Origin: Brevibacillus_H sp041920465
Lineage (GTDB): Bacteria > Bacillota > Bacilli > Brevibacillales > Brevibacillaceae
Assembly: GCA_041920465.1 (NCBI GenBank)
Contig: JBHGXW010000034.1
Coordinates: forward strand, 62,001 to 126,000
DNA length: 64,000 nt
Direction of reading: 5' to 3'
The notes beneath the pieces are model-generated. The model was given only the letters and a program-made list of their open reading frames with translations, made no database searches and was not told the DNA's origin. Position 1 is the stretch's first letter, and the number at the start of each line of letters is the position of its first letter. Below are positions 7,654-15,562 of the stretch, piece after piece. The position numbers and the translations under genes are program-made.

Positions 7654-8324
7654 TGATCGAGATCAAGGGATTGACCCAGTCGTTTCGGAATAAGATCGTG
7701 CTTCAAGACGTCAATCTTACCATCGGGCAGAATGAGGTTTGTGCGTTGGTGGGGCGAAATGGCGCGGGGAAGACGACGCTCATTCATTCACTGCTTGGAC
7801 TGTTGGCTGTCAAGAAGGGAGAGATTACGCTTGCCGGAATCTCCAATCGGCAGGAAGGTTGGAAGCAGCATGTCGCTTATTTGCCGGAAAAGTTTCAGCT
7901 GTATCCGCAGTTAAGCGGGGAGGAGAATTTGCGCTTCTTTGCCGCTGTCGATAATAAAACGGTAAATGACCAGCGGATTCAGGTAATCCTCAAAATGGTT
8001 AATTTGTGGGAGCATCGTCATGAAGCGATCCGCAGCTATTCCAAGGGGATGCTGCAAAGGCTAGGGCTTGCCATTATGCTCTACTACGACTCCCCGATCA
8101 TGATTTTGGATGAGCCGACAAGCGGATTGGACCCGATGGGCAGAACGGAGATTCTATCGATTTTGAAGTCGCTGAAGGACAAGACCATTCTCTTTTCTTC
8201 ACACCATATGGACGAAATCAGGCAAATTTGCACGCATGTAGCCTTCCTGGACAATGGGATGATTCAAAAATACGGGATAGACGAGTTTATGGAAAAGTTC
8301 TCTCTGGGAGGAAGTATTCAATGA
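7653..8324 (+). CDS. nosF: NosF, ABC-type ATPase of the nos system
   Basis: A 223-residue ABC ATPase. Walker A is GRNGAGKTT near residue 34, the signature is YSKGMLQRLGL near 129, Walker B is IMILDEPTSGLDP near 149, and the switch His lies in SSHHMD. It powers NosY in maturation of NosZ copper sites. It overlaps nosY by one base and the following lipoprotein start by four (ATGA). Confidence 0.92.
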   Translation: MIEIKGLTQSFRNKIVLQDVNLTIGQNEVCALVGRNGAGKTTLIHSLLGLLAVKKGEITLAGISNRQEGWKQHVAYLPEKFQLYPQLSGEENLRFFAAVDNKTVNDQRIQVILKMVNLWEHRHEAIRSYSKGMLQRLGLAIMLYYDSPIMILDEPTSGLDPMGRTEILSILKSLKDKTILFSSHHMDEIRQICTHVAFLDNGMIQKYGIDEFMEKFSLGGSIQ

Positions 8325-8689
8325 AAAAGCATCTCCTGCTGATCATGATGGCCTGTATCCTTGCACTTGTCGGCTGTGCTTCCAAGCCGGCTTATGAGAC
8401 AGCGCTGCAGGTACCGGATAAATTTAAGGTGGGCGAAGAAATACCGCTTACGCTTACCGTGAAGCAGAATAACCAACCGGTGACGGGACTTGTGGTTACT
8501 GCCCATTTGGAAATGAAAAAAATGGACCACGGTACTGTGGATGTTACCTTTGCCGAGAAGGAGAACGGGGAGTATAGAGCGAACGCCAAACTTCCCATGG
8601 GAGGCGAATGGGTGGCATTCATCCAGTTGAAGACCGGCAAAAACAGCGTGGAACAAGAGATAGGTTTCACCACGGAAGGAATTGAATAA
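8321..8689 (+). CDS. YtkA-like lipoprotein in the nos operon
   Basis: A 122-residue lipoprotein with lipobox LVGC (Cys near residue 19). The mature part is one Ig-like domain resembling the YtkA/FixH type: KFKVGEEIPLTLTV, then MKKMDHGTVDV and LPMGGEWVAFI. The Met and His residues (M-x-x-M-D-H and P-M-G-G-x-W) would suit Cu(I) binding, and the usual nos copper chaperone nosL is not visible. Copper delivery to NosZ is therefore a reasonable inference. It starts inside the nosF stop (ATGA). Confidence 0.7.
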   Translation: MKKHLLLIMMACILALVGCASKPAYETALQVPDKFKVGEEIPLTLTVKQNNQPVTGLVVTAHLEMKKMDHGTVDVTFAEKENGEYRANAKLPMGGEWVAFIQLKTGKNSVEQEIGFTTEGIE

Positions 8690-8691
8690 CC

Positions 8692-9408
8692 ATGTTCAAA
8701 AAAATATTTCACACACTTGTTTCGGGAGCTGCGCTGTTGGTTCTCTCGACAGGCTGTACAAACCAACAGCCAGAAAAGGCAGCGGAGCCGGTGTCCAACG
8801 CGGAACCTGCGTCTGGCTCCCAACCAGTGTCCAAAGCCCAAACATCGTCCAATTCCGACCTGGTGGCAACCGTGAACGGGGAACCGATTACACGGGAAGA
8901 TATGCAATTTTATGAGCTGATTAACCGGATCCAAATTGAGATGTATAAAGAAAGGGATAAGGCCAAGTATACGGGAGCGGAACTGGAGCGCGTGATGAAG
9001 TTCTGGAAGGCGAGGGAAGAGGATGCCAGACATCCCAACACACTTTTGACCCAGATTATTCGTCTGCGGGCGATGGCTCTCTTGGGTAAAGAAAAAGGCT
9101 ATTCGGCTGCTCCTCAAGAAGTGGAGAAAGAAGTAAATACGGTAAAAGCAACGTATGCCGCCAATCCGAATGTCGAAGCCATGATCAGGGAATACGGCGA
9201 AGAAAAGTTTTGGAACAAGCAGCGATCCCAATATCAAATGATCGTGCTGGTGAACAAAGTGCAACAAGACGTGATTAACAGCGTCAAAAAAGCGAATCCC
9301 AAGGCAAACATAAAAGAAGTGAACGTACTTGCACAAAAACAGTATGAGGATCTGCTTGTTTCCCAGGTGGGTAGTTTAAATATCAAGATTATAAATAAAA
9401 ACAGTTAA
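8692..9408 (+). CDS. SurA/PrsA-type lipoprotein without PPIase domain
   Basis: A 238-residue lipoprotein with lipobox STGC (Cys near 22), a low-complexity Ser/Gln/Glu linker to about residue 57, then LVATVNGEPITREDMQFYELINR, the classical start of SurA/PrsA N-terminal chaperone domains, and a helix-rich remainder. The parvulin PPIase core is missing. It starts two bases after the previous stop and closes the nos operon, suggesting a foldase for NosZ or NosD outside the membrane. That role is inferred. Confidence 0.7.
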   Translation: MFKKIFHTLVSGAALLVLSTGCTNQQPEKAAEPVSNAEPASGSQPVSKAQTSSNSDLVATVNGEPITREDMQFYELINRIQIEMYKERDKAKYTGAELERVMKFWKAREEDARHPNTLLTQIIRLRAMALLGKEKGYSAAPQEVEKEVNTVKATYAANPNVEAMIREYGEEKFWNKQRSQYQMIVLVNKVQQDVINSVKKANPKANIKEVNVLAQKQYEDLLVSQVGSLNIKIINKNS

Positions 9409-9431
9409 ACTGTCTTATAAGTACCAGCAAA

Positions 9432-9482
9432 ACCTTGAATGACATGGAGCCATGCGGGTTCCTTCATTCAGGTTTTTTATTT
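9432..9482 (+). terminator. Terminator of the nos operon
   Basis: CCTTGAATGA (9432-9441) pairs with TCATTCAGG (9464-9472), with one bulged base, and a T-rich tail TTTTTTATTTT follows. Confidence 0.75.
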
Positions 9483-9523
9483 TCAAACTATTCCAACGTA
9501 TTTACAGTATAAAATTTCTCTTT

Positions 9524-9567
9524 TTGTGAAACGCATCACAAAACCTCCCTTTCAAACGTTTTATTAT
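9524..9567 (+). promoter_or_regulatory. Predicted Fnr-activated promoter of qnorB
   Basis: A perfect site TGTGAAACGCATCACA (9525-9540), extended by one T/A pair on each side and centred at 9532.5. The -10-like TATTAT covers 9562-9567, 29.5 bp from the centre; the start near 9574 leaves a 22 nt leader. Confidence 0.78.
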
Positions 9568-9595
9568 GAAGCCATCACAGAAAGGAGAGGTTACC

Positions 9596-11950
9596 ATGAA
9601 GGTAAATGAAGGTCGTTCCCAAACTGAAACCGGAACGCAGAATTCTTTTCTCAAGGGTATCTTGATCTTTACTCTCATTATCAGCTTCACCGTGTTGATT
9701 ATGGGCGGATACTGGATCTTCAAAGAGATGGCGCCGCGCCCTCTGCAAGTGGTCGATTCGAAAGGAACCGTAATCTCCACCCAGGAACAGATCGTAGGCG
9801 GCCAAGCGGTCTTCCAAAAATACGGATTAATGGACTACGGTACTGTACTGGGTCATGGTTCGTACTTAGGTCCTGACTATACAGCGGAAGCCTTGAAAAT
9901 CTACACAGAAGGAATGCAGGATTTCTATGCAAAAGCAGAACATCAAAAGAAATATGCTGAATTAGATGATCAGCAAAAGCTTTTGATCAAAAACAAGGTC
10001 ATTGCGGAGATGAGAGAAAACCGCTATGACGAATCGAAACAAGTACTTACATTGACTGACGCACAAGTATACGGTTTACAGCAAGTTCGCGATTACTATC
10101 GCAAAGTCTTTACAGAAGGTGACTATGTCGGAATTAAACCAAATTTGATTCACGAAGAAGACATGCCGCAAGCTGGTCGCGCATGGGTAGGCCAAGGCGA
10201 CCAAATCACCCAAATTTCTGATTTCTTCTTCTGGACAGCATGGCTGTCAAGTACCAAACGAATCGGTGACACGATTACCTATACCAACAACTGGCCTTAC
10301 TATGAAGATGCAGGCAATACCATGTCTTACTCCGCAGTCCTCTGGAGCGGCGTAAGTGTGACCTTGCTCATCCTGTTTGTCGGTTTGATTCTGTATTTCT
10401 ACAATCGTTACAAACTTTATATGGAAGAAGCGTACACGGAAGGCAACTTCCCGAAATTTAACTTAAATGAATTGCCTCTGACAACCAGCCAGGTGAAAAC
10501 AGGCAAATACTTCACTGTCGTTATTCTCTTGTTCTTCATTCAATCGATGTTCGGCGGGCTCTTGGCTCACTACTATCTCGAACCAGCTTCTTTCTTCGGA
10601 ATGAAATGGGTTACTGACTTCTTCCCATTCAGCCTGGCCAAAACCTATCACTTGCAACTGGCCATCTTTTGGATTGCGACGGCGTGGTTGGGTATGGGAA
10701 TCTACGTCGCACCGCTTGTAGGCGGCAAAGAACCAAAGCGCCAAGGCTTGCTGGTTGATATTCTCTTCTGGGCACTCGTCGTGCTTGTTGGCGGAAGTAC
10801 CGTTGGCGAGTGGCTTGGTGTTAACGGCAAACTGGGCAATGCCTGGTTCCTCTTGGGTCACCAGGGTTGGGAGTACATCGAGCTTGGCCGCATCTGGCAA
10901 GTTGTTCTGGTTATCGGTATGCTGATCTGGCTGTTCATCGTGTTCCGTGCCATCAAGCGCGGACTTAAGAAGGAGACGGACAAAGGCGGACTTACACACT
11001 TGCTCTTCTACGCGTCTATTGCTGTACCGTTCTTCTATATCTTTGCCTTCTTCTTCGATCCAAGCTCCAACTTCACAATGGCTGATTACTGGCGCTGGTG
11101 GATCATTCACTTGTGGGTAGAAGGTATTTTTGAAGTATTTGCCGTTGTGGTGATCGGTTTCTTGATGGTTCGTATGCAGCTCGTTACCAAAAAATCTACA
11201 GTGCGGGCGCTTCTGTTCCAGTTTATCCTGTTGTTAGGCAGCGGCGTAATTGGTATCGGTCACCACTACTATTACAACGGCTCTGCCGAAATCTGGATTG
11301 CGCTTGGCGCGGTATTCTCCGCTCTGGAAGTAATTCCGTTGACACTCTTGATCCTGGAAGCATATGAGCAGTACAAAGTAATGAAAGACGGGGGAGTTCA
11401 TTTCCCTTACACCGCATCCTTCCGTTTCCTGATCTCTACGGCGATTTGGAACCTGCTTGGTGCAGGCGTACTTGGTTTCTTGATTAACCTGCCATCTGTC
11501 AGCTACTTCGAACACGGTCAATTCTTGACACCAACCCACGGACACGGCGCGATGATGGGGGTATACGGAATGTTTGCGATTGCCGTTCTCCTTTACTCCT
11601 TGCGCAACATCGTGAAACCGGAAGCGTGGAGCGACAAATTGCTGCGCATCTCCTGCTGGGGATTAAATATCGGATTGGCTGGCATGATTCTCATCACCTT
11701 GCTGCCGGTTGGCCTCATGCAAATGAAAACAGCGTTTGATAAAGGCTACTGGGCTTCCCGTGCCTATGAGTTCTATCTGGATCCGCTGGTGAACAAACTG
11801 TTGTGGATCCGCGCTTTGCCGGATACGGTCTTCCTGGTTGTAGGCATCTTGCCGCTCCTGTACGTTGTGGTAAAAGCGCAATTCAACCTGCGTAAACCAA
11901 ATGTAAAAGAAGATCAAAACATCGAAGAAAACAATACACTTTCCATGTAA
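9596..11950 (+). CDS. norZ: Quinol-dependent nitric oxide reductase
   Basis: A 784-residue qNOR-type heme-copper protein that reduces 2 NO to N2O with quinol. An N-terminal helix (about 17-40) and a long extracytoplasmic region (about 40-235) replace the cytochrome subunit of cNOR. About twelve helices follow. Candidate heme and FeB ligands are HH in GIGHHYYYNG, the His and Glu of IIHLWVEGIFEVF, and the His in PTHGHGAMMG. ATG 9596 is taken because AAAGGAGAGG lies 8 bp upstream; an upstream in-frame ATG at 9566 overlaps the predicted -10. It is monocistronic. Confidence 0.95.
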   Translation: MKVNEGRSQTETGTQNSFLKGILIFTLIISFTVLIMGGYWIFKEMAPRPLQVVDSKGTVISTQEQIVGGQAVFQKYGLMDYGTVLGHGSYLGPDYTAEALKIYTEGMQDFYAKAEHQKKYAELDDQQKLLIKNKVIAEMRENRYDESKQVLTLTDAQVYGLQQVRDYYRKVFTEGDYVGIKPNLIHEEDMPQAGRAWVGQGDQITQISDFFFWTAWLSSTKRIGDTITYTNNWPYYEDAGNTMSYSAVLWSGVSVTLLILFVGLILYFYNRYKLYMEEAYTEGNFPKFNLNELPLTTSQVKTGKYFTVVILLFFIQSMFGGLLAHYYLEPASFFGMKWVTDFFPFSLAKTYHLQLAIFWIATAWLGMGIYVAPLVGGKEPKRQGLLVDILFWALVVLVGGSTVGEWLGVNGKLGNAWFLLGHQGWEYIELGRIWQVVLVIGMLIWLFIVFRAIKRGLKKETDKGGLTHLLFYASIAVPFFYIFAFFFDPSSNFTMADYWRWWIIHLWVEGIFEVFAVVVIGFLMVRMQLVTKKSTVRALLFQFILLLGSGVIGIGHHYYYNGSAEIWIALGAVFSALEVIPLTLLILEAYEQYKVMKDGGVHFPYTASFRFLISTAIWNLLGAGVLGFLINLPSVSYFEHGQFLTPTHGHGAMMGVYGMFAIAVLLYSLRNIVKPEAWSDKLLRISCWGLNIGLAGMILITLLPVGLMQMKTAFDKGYWASRAYEFYLDPLVNKLLWIRALPDTVFLVVGILPLLYVVVKAQFNLRKPNVKEDQNIEENNTLSM

Positions 11951-11977
11951 GAGCAATTGCAACAGCAAGAGGGAAAC

Positions 11978-12016
11978 GAAGACCCTTGATCTCCGTCATT
12001 GGGATCAAGGGTCTTC
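11978..12016. terminator. Bidirectional terminator between qnorB and fnr
   Basis: A 14 bp perfect stem GAAGACCCTTGATC / GATCAAGGGTCTTC with an 11 nt loop. It stands 27 bp after qnorB and 40 bp past the end of the convergent fnr. T-runs are poor on both sides. Confidence 0.65.
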
Positions 12017-12055
12017 AAATGAAAAAACGGACGGTAAACACCGCCCGCAAGTTGA

Positions 12056-12805
12056 CTACATCCGGCAAATTTCTCTTGGACATTCTTGACAATGGCAAAT
12101 CGTCTGCAGGTAAACAAGATTGCGAATGGTGATATAGCCGTTGTCAAAGCTGATGATATCTTTGCTTTTCCATTTGTTTAGCATCCGGTTTACGCTTTCG
12201 CGGGCGGTCCCGATGATATTGGCCAATTCTGTGTTGGAGAGCTTGTGGGAAATGCGAATGCCGCCTTCAACCGGTTTACCGTAAGAGTTGGACATGCGGA
12301 TCAAGGTAGAAGCAAGCGCACCCGGCTTTCCATACAGCAGCAAGTCACGCAGTTTGGTTTGGGTCATGGCATGCATAATCCCCATCCACTTCATGAAATG
12401 AATCGCCAAATCGCCGGATTGCATGAGCAAACGATCAATTTCCTGCTGTTCCAATACCCCGACGATACTGTCTTCAGATACGATTGCATTATATTTATAG
12501 CGGCTTCCTTCGCGGATTCTCGGCTCTCCGAATAAATCTCCGTTTTGGAACAATGCGAGCGTAAACTCTTTGCCGTCATTCGTAGATTTGAAGGTTTTCG
12601 CGTGTCCCTGCTGGATAAAGTAGAGTTTGCCGGTCGGGTCGCCTTCCCAGAATAAGTAGGAACCCGCTGTTACCTTGTGAAAGGTCATCGAACTTTTCAA
12701 GAGATTGATGTTATCGTTTGAAAAAATTCCGATATTCCCGTAATAATAAGGGCAGCTTGTGGAAATACAACTAGCATCAAAGGCGCTTAAACTGAGCTGT
12801 GCCAT
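12056..12805 (-). CDS. fnr: Oxygen-sensing transcription regulator Fnr
   Basis: A 249-residue Crp/Fnr family regulator. A cyclic-nucleotide-like domain spans about 35-150 and the helix-turn-helix is about 190-215 (TELANIIGTARESVNRMLNKW). The C-terminus ends CQECPREIC, which is C-x2-C-x4-C, the spacing of the three cluster cysteines of Bacillus Fnr; a fourth Cys precedes them. It should hold a 4Fe-4S cluster without oxygen and bind TGTGA-N6-TCACA. I find no such site before it. A GGGGG run precedes the start, and a hairpin (12841-12865) separates it from the upstream gene. Confidence 0.92.
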   Translation of the reverse strand: MAQLSLSAFDASCISTSCPYYYGNIGIFSNDNINLLKSSMTFHKVTAGSYLFWEGDPTGKLYFIQQGHAKTFKSTNDGKEFTLALFQNGDLFGEPRIREGSRYKYNAIVSEDSIVGVLEQQEIDRLLMQSGDLAIHFMKWMGIMHAMTQTKLRDLLLYGKPGALASTLIRMSNSYGKPVEGGIRISHKLSNTELANIIGTARESVNRMLNKWKSKDIISFDNGYITIRNLVYLQTICHCQECPREICRM

Positions 12806-12840
12806 CTCTTTTCCCCCTTCGGCATGCTGATATAGTGATA

Positions 12841-12865
12841 GGGCAAGGTTTAGAAACGCTTGCCC
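12841..12865. terminator. Hairpin between the double-DUF2249 gene and fnr
   Basis: The stem is GGGCAAG / CTTGCCC with an 11 nt loop. The T-run lies on the plus side only (TTTTTCTG), so on the minus strand, where both genes lie, it would be a weak terminator or processing site. Confidence 0.45.
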
Positions 12866-12877
12866 TTTTTCTGCTAT

Positions 12878-13408
12878 TTACTTGTGAATGGTTACCTTGG
12901 CCGCATCATTCTCCAGATTCTCGATCTCATAGGTGTAGCCGAGCTGGTTCAATTCTTCCAGGAGAAAAACCGGTACCCGGTCATTGGTAATCACCAGCTT
13001 GTCGCCAGGGACCATTTTTTCCAACTGATGCAGCGTACGAATCATCGGCTGTGGCGGTTCCAACCCCCGGTTATCCAGTGTGTACACCTGTCCTTCCGAT
13101 TTACCGGCCGAGTTTTCAGCTTCATTGAACTCGGCCACTTGATTCTGCCACTCATCCAAGAGAGAAGCCTGACTTTTGTGTACAAAGGTAACGATCCAGT
13201 GATCCTCTGCCACCTGTTCCACTTTATTGACGAATCCTTTTACTTTCATCACGCCTAAAAGCGGAGTCGGCTTGAAAGTGGCGTGCAGAAGCAAGACATC
13301 TTCTTTTTTCAATTGTTTCACTGTATTCATAATGAGTTCGAATGGGTCTAATTTTTTCTGGAGATATGGTCGAACATCAAGAACGACTTGATTCACTTCA
13401 GCGCTCAT
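12878..13408 (-). CDS. Protein with two DUF2249 domains
   Basis: A 176-residue soluble protein made of two DUF2249 units. The first (about 7-85) begins VVLDVRPYLQKKLDPFELIM and contains LLLHATFKPTPLLGVMKVKGF. The second (about 105-175) begins YTLDNRGLEPPQPMIRTLHQLE and contains LVITNDRVPVFLLEEL. DUF2249 genes are common near denitrification genes, with no proven role. It is divergent from a single-domain gene at 13564 and shares an Fnr-type site with it. AGGAGAG-like purines precede the ATG. Confidence 0.85.
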   Translation of the reverse strand: MSAEVNQVVLDVRPYLQKKLDPFELIMNTVKQLKKEDVLLLHATFKPTPLLGVMKVKGFVNKVEQVAEDHWIVTFVHKSQASLLDEWQNQVAEFNEAENSAGKSEGQVYTLDNRGLEPPQPMIRTLHQLEKMVPGDKLVITNDRVPVFLLEELNQLGYTYEIENLENDAAKVTIHK

Positions 13409-13441
13409 CTCATTACTCTCCTTTAATTCTTCTTGATAAAC

Positions 13442-13511
13442 AGTTTATCTTCTCCAAAGCTTTCGTAGTGTGATGGGTATCACAAATTATGTTAAGGAAA
13501 ATAGATAATAT
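13442..13511. promoter_or_regulatory. Bidirectional Fnr-type promoter between DUF2249 genes
   Basis: One perfect site TGTGATGGGTATCACA (13469-13484, centre 13476.5). To the right a -10-like TAATAT lies at 13506-13511; to the left, on the minus strand, TAAACT covers 13447-13442. Each starts exactly 29.5 bp from the centre, so one dimer could activate both genes. Confidence 0.72.
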
Positions 13512-13563
13512 GAAGTTGCTCGAAAACACCAATCAAGCATATACAAGTCGGGAGGTTAACTAC

Positions 13564-13800
13564 ATGTCAAGAGAATTTAAAGTAACAGTTGATGCTCGTG
13601 AATATGCTCCGAAAGATAAACATCGCGTGATCTTTGAGAGATTCGATGAGCTGCAGCCGGGTGAAAGCATGCTCTTAAAAAATGACCACGATCCCAAACC
13701 GCTTCAATATCAGTTCATGATGGAGCGTCCGGGAATCTTCGGATGGGAATATATCGAAGAAGGACCAACTGTTTGGCAGGTAGAAATCAAAAGAGTGTAA
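13564..13800 (+). CDS. Single-domain DUF2249 protein
   Basis: A 78-residue protein with one DUF2249 domain: VTVDARE at the start, HRVIFERFDELQPGESMLLKNDHDPKPLQYQF in the middle with the family NDHdP.PL motif, and an aromatic end. ATG 13564 follows GGGAGG by eight bases; in-frame codons from 13489 lie within the promoter and lack a ribosome site. Function unknown; it may bind a metal through the conserved His and Asp. Confidence 0.85.
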   Translation: MSREFKVTVDAREYAPKDKHRVIFERFDELQPGESMLLKNDHDPKPLQYQFMMERPGIFGWEYIEEGPTVWQVEIKRV

Positions 13801-13805
13801 GGTTA

Positions 13806-13840
13806 CCCACCCGACAACAGCTATCGCGTCGTCGGGCGGG
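13806..13840 (+). terminator. Hairpin after the DUF2249 gene
   Basis: CCCACCCGAC and GTCGGGCGGG form a GC-rich stem (about 13806-13841) with one mismatch. No T-run follows, so it may be an RNA stabiliser rather than a true terminator. Confidence 0.45.
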
Positions 13841-13873
13841 GCCCCAAAACGAATAAATGCTTAACAACCGAAA

Positions 13874-13903
13874 AGAACGCCTCGTGTTTACATGAGGCGT
13901 TCT
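13874..13903 (-). terminator. Terminator of the second Crp/Fnr gene
   Basis: A 10 bp perfect stem AGAACGCCTC / GAGGCGTTCT, followed on the minus strand by TTTTCGG. It overlaps the last codons of the gene ending at 13888. Confidence 0.7.
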
Positions 13904-14583
13904 AATGCTTTTAGGTCAAGAATCGTGATTTTTTTGCGGTTCATGGCGATAATCTCTTCTTTTTTCAGTTGATTGAATACTCGATTAACCGTCTCACGGG
14001 TAGTTCCCACCATGTTGGCGAACTCCTGGTGAGTCAGCGGCAAATCGATTTGAATGTGACCTTCTTCGGACGAACCGTGCTCTTTGGCCAATCGCAAGAG
14101 GAAAGAGACAACCCGGTGGTTTACATCATGGGCGACGAATTCCTGCAGCTTCGCTTGCAACTCCCTGATTTTTTCTCCCATTACCCGCATCACTTTGACG
14201 GCGATTGTCGGCATTTCCAGCATTAACTGCTCAAATTGCTTCAACGGAATTACGATTAACTCCGCAGGTTCCACCACTTCTGCCGTAGCCGGATAAGGTG
14301 TTTGATCAAAAAATCCGGTGTGAGGAAACATATCGCCTTTTTTCTGGAAGGAGACAATCTGTTCATTCCCGTTTACATCAATCTTGTATATTTTGATAAT
14401 CCCGCGGCAAACGAAGAAAACGGCATGCCGTGGTTCACCCTGCATGAATACGTTTGCCCGGCGTTGATAAGAGTGTTTGATCGTAATTGCGGCGAGCTTT
14501 TCGAATTCCTGCTCATCTAGCTCCCGAAATATCGGGATATTGCGCAGAATCGGAAGAAGCTGATTCATTTTCTCATCACTCAT
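13888..14583 (-). CDS. Second Crp/Fnr family regulator, no cluster cysteines
   Basis: A 231-residue regulator with a sensor beta-roll (about 20-130), a dimer helix (about 130-160) and a helix-turn-helix (about 180-205, HQEFANMVGTTRETVNRVFNQL). It lacks the C-terminal cysteines of the fnr product above. The recognition helix E-x-V-N-R matches that of Fnr, so the two may compete for TGTGA sites. The ligand is unknown; an NO-sensing DNR-like role would fit the surroundings but is a guess. Its promoter carries a perfect Fnr-type site, suggesting it lies downstream of Fnr. Confidence 0.85.
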   Translation of the reverse strand: MSDEKMNQLLPILRNIPIFRELDEQEFEKLAAITIKHSYQRRANVFMQGEPRHAVFFVCRGIIKIYKIDVNGNEQIVSFQKKGDMFPHTGFFDQTPYPATAEVVEPAELIVIPLKQFEQLMLEMPTIAVKVMRVMGEKIRELQAKLQEFVAHDVNHRVVSFLLRLAKEHGSSEEGHIQIDLPLTHQEFANMVGTTRETVNRVFNQLKKEEIIAMNRKKITILDLKALERLM

Positions 14584-14646
14584 TTCGTGTATTCTGACAA
14601 TGAATGTAGCCTACCATATATTAGTAGTCATTTATTTCCACATTTT

Positions 14647-14716
14647 ATATTATCACTATAAGCTGACCGGATTTGTGAGACAAATCACAACAACAGGTAG
14701 GGAAATTCCATAAAAT
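14647..14716. promoter_or_regulatory. Fnr-type promoter of the second Crp gene, possibly also mobA
   Basis: A perfect site TGTGAGACAAATCACA (14674-14689, centre 14681.5). On the minus strand TAATAT at 14652-14647 and on the plus strand TAAAAT at 14711-14716 each start 29.5 bp away. The minus promoter is close to its gene. The plus start near 14723 would leave about 185 nt of leader before mobA, so that side is less certain. Confidence 0.7.
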
Positions 14717-14908
14717 AATAGATGCTTCAAATAACTGTTTCTATAGCATGGACAAGAAATTCTTATGCCATGACGGAGCAAGCTTGCGCCGCGCTCAACG
14801 TGTTTTTGACTATTCGAAGTGCTAGAATGAGAAGTATCAAATAGGAGTTCTGCAAACCCGGAAGAAATGGACCGAGTTAGCCGAACCTAAAAGGAAGGAC
14901 GTAGCCGG
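14717..14908 (+). other. Long leader before mobA, nothing clear
   Basis: About 190 bp without a gene. It contains a small palindrome GCAAGCTTGC (about 14778-14787) and a TAGAAT hexamer (about 14824) with no convincing -35. I compared it with the Moco riboswitch pattern and saw no match. Confidence 0.3.
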
Positions 14909-15562
14909 ATGACAGAGATGACGCTGTGCGGTGTGATTTTGGCTGGCGGAAAAAGCAGCAGGATGGGCAGCCCCAAAGAATTATTGGACTGGCAGGGGCG
15001 GCCTCTCCTGCTTCATCTCGTTGAGGGGATTCTCGCAGCAGGTTTGCCGTGTCTGGCCATCTCCAATACTCCTGATCGTTTGCCTCTTCAGCACTTGCGA
15101 GAGACAGGTGTCCGGATAACCTCTGACATTGGGAAGTCATGCGGGCCCATTTCCGGTATTTATACGGCGTTTCAGTATTGTCAGGAGGATGCTCTACTTG
15201 TTCTCTCCTGCGACCTTCCGTTTCTTAAGCCGGACGATATCAAACAGTTGGCCAGTTTCGTCGGCCATTTACAAGACTGGGATGCTGTCTTGACTGAGTC
15301 GCAGGGCCGGGCTCATCCCTTGCTGGCGCTATATCACCGCCGGACACTTCCCGTTTGGGAGAATGCTTTACGTCAGCAAAATTATAAAGTCATGGATGCA
15401 ATAAACAGGCTTAAAGTGAAGCACATTCCGGAAGGCTTGCTTGGTGAAATGGCTTCATACAACATGAACACCCCGGATCAATACCGGTTTGCTTGTGAAC
15501 AAAGGAGGCAAAACAATGCGTTTTCAACGGGAGACATTGACGGTAGAGGACGCCGTCCGTAA
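14909..15562 (+). CDS. mobA: Molybdenum cofactor guanylyltransferase MobA
   Basis: A 217-residue nucleotidyltransferase that joins GTP to Mo-molybdopterin, forming the bis-MGD precursor needed by NarG. The N-terminal signature VILAGGKSSRMGSPKELLDWQGRPLL contains the L-A-G-G-x-S-x-R-M-G motif and its conserved Lys. SCDLPFLKPDD near residue 102 is the metal-binding Asp motif. GGAAGG lies about 12 bp upstream of the ATG. The last 47 bp overlap moeA. Confidence 0.92.
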   Translation: MTEMTLCGVILAGGKSSRMGSPKELLDWQGRPLLLHLVEGILAAGLPCLAISNTPDRLPLQHLRETGVRITSDIGKSCGPISGIYTAFQYCQEDALLVLSCDLPFLKPDDIKQLASFVGHLQDWDAVLTESQGRAHPLLALYHRRTLPVWENALRQQNYKVMDAINRLKVKHIPEGLLGEMASYNMNTPDQYRFACEQRRQNNAFSTGDIDGRGRRP

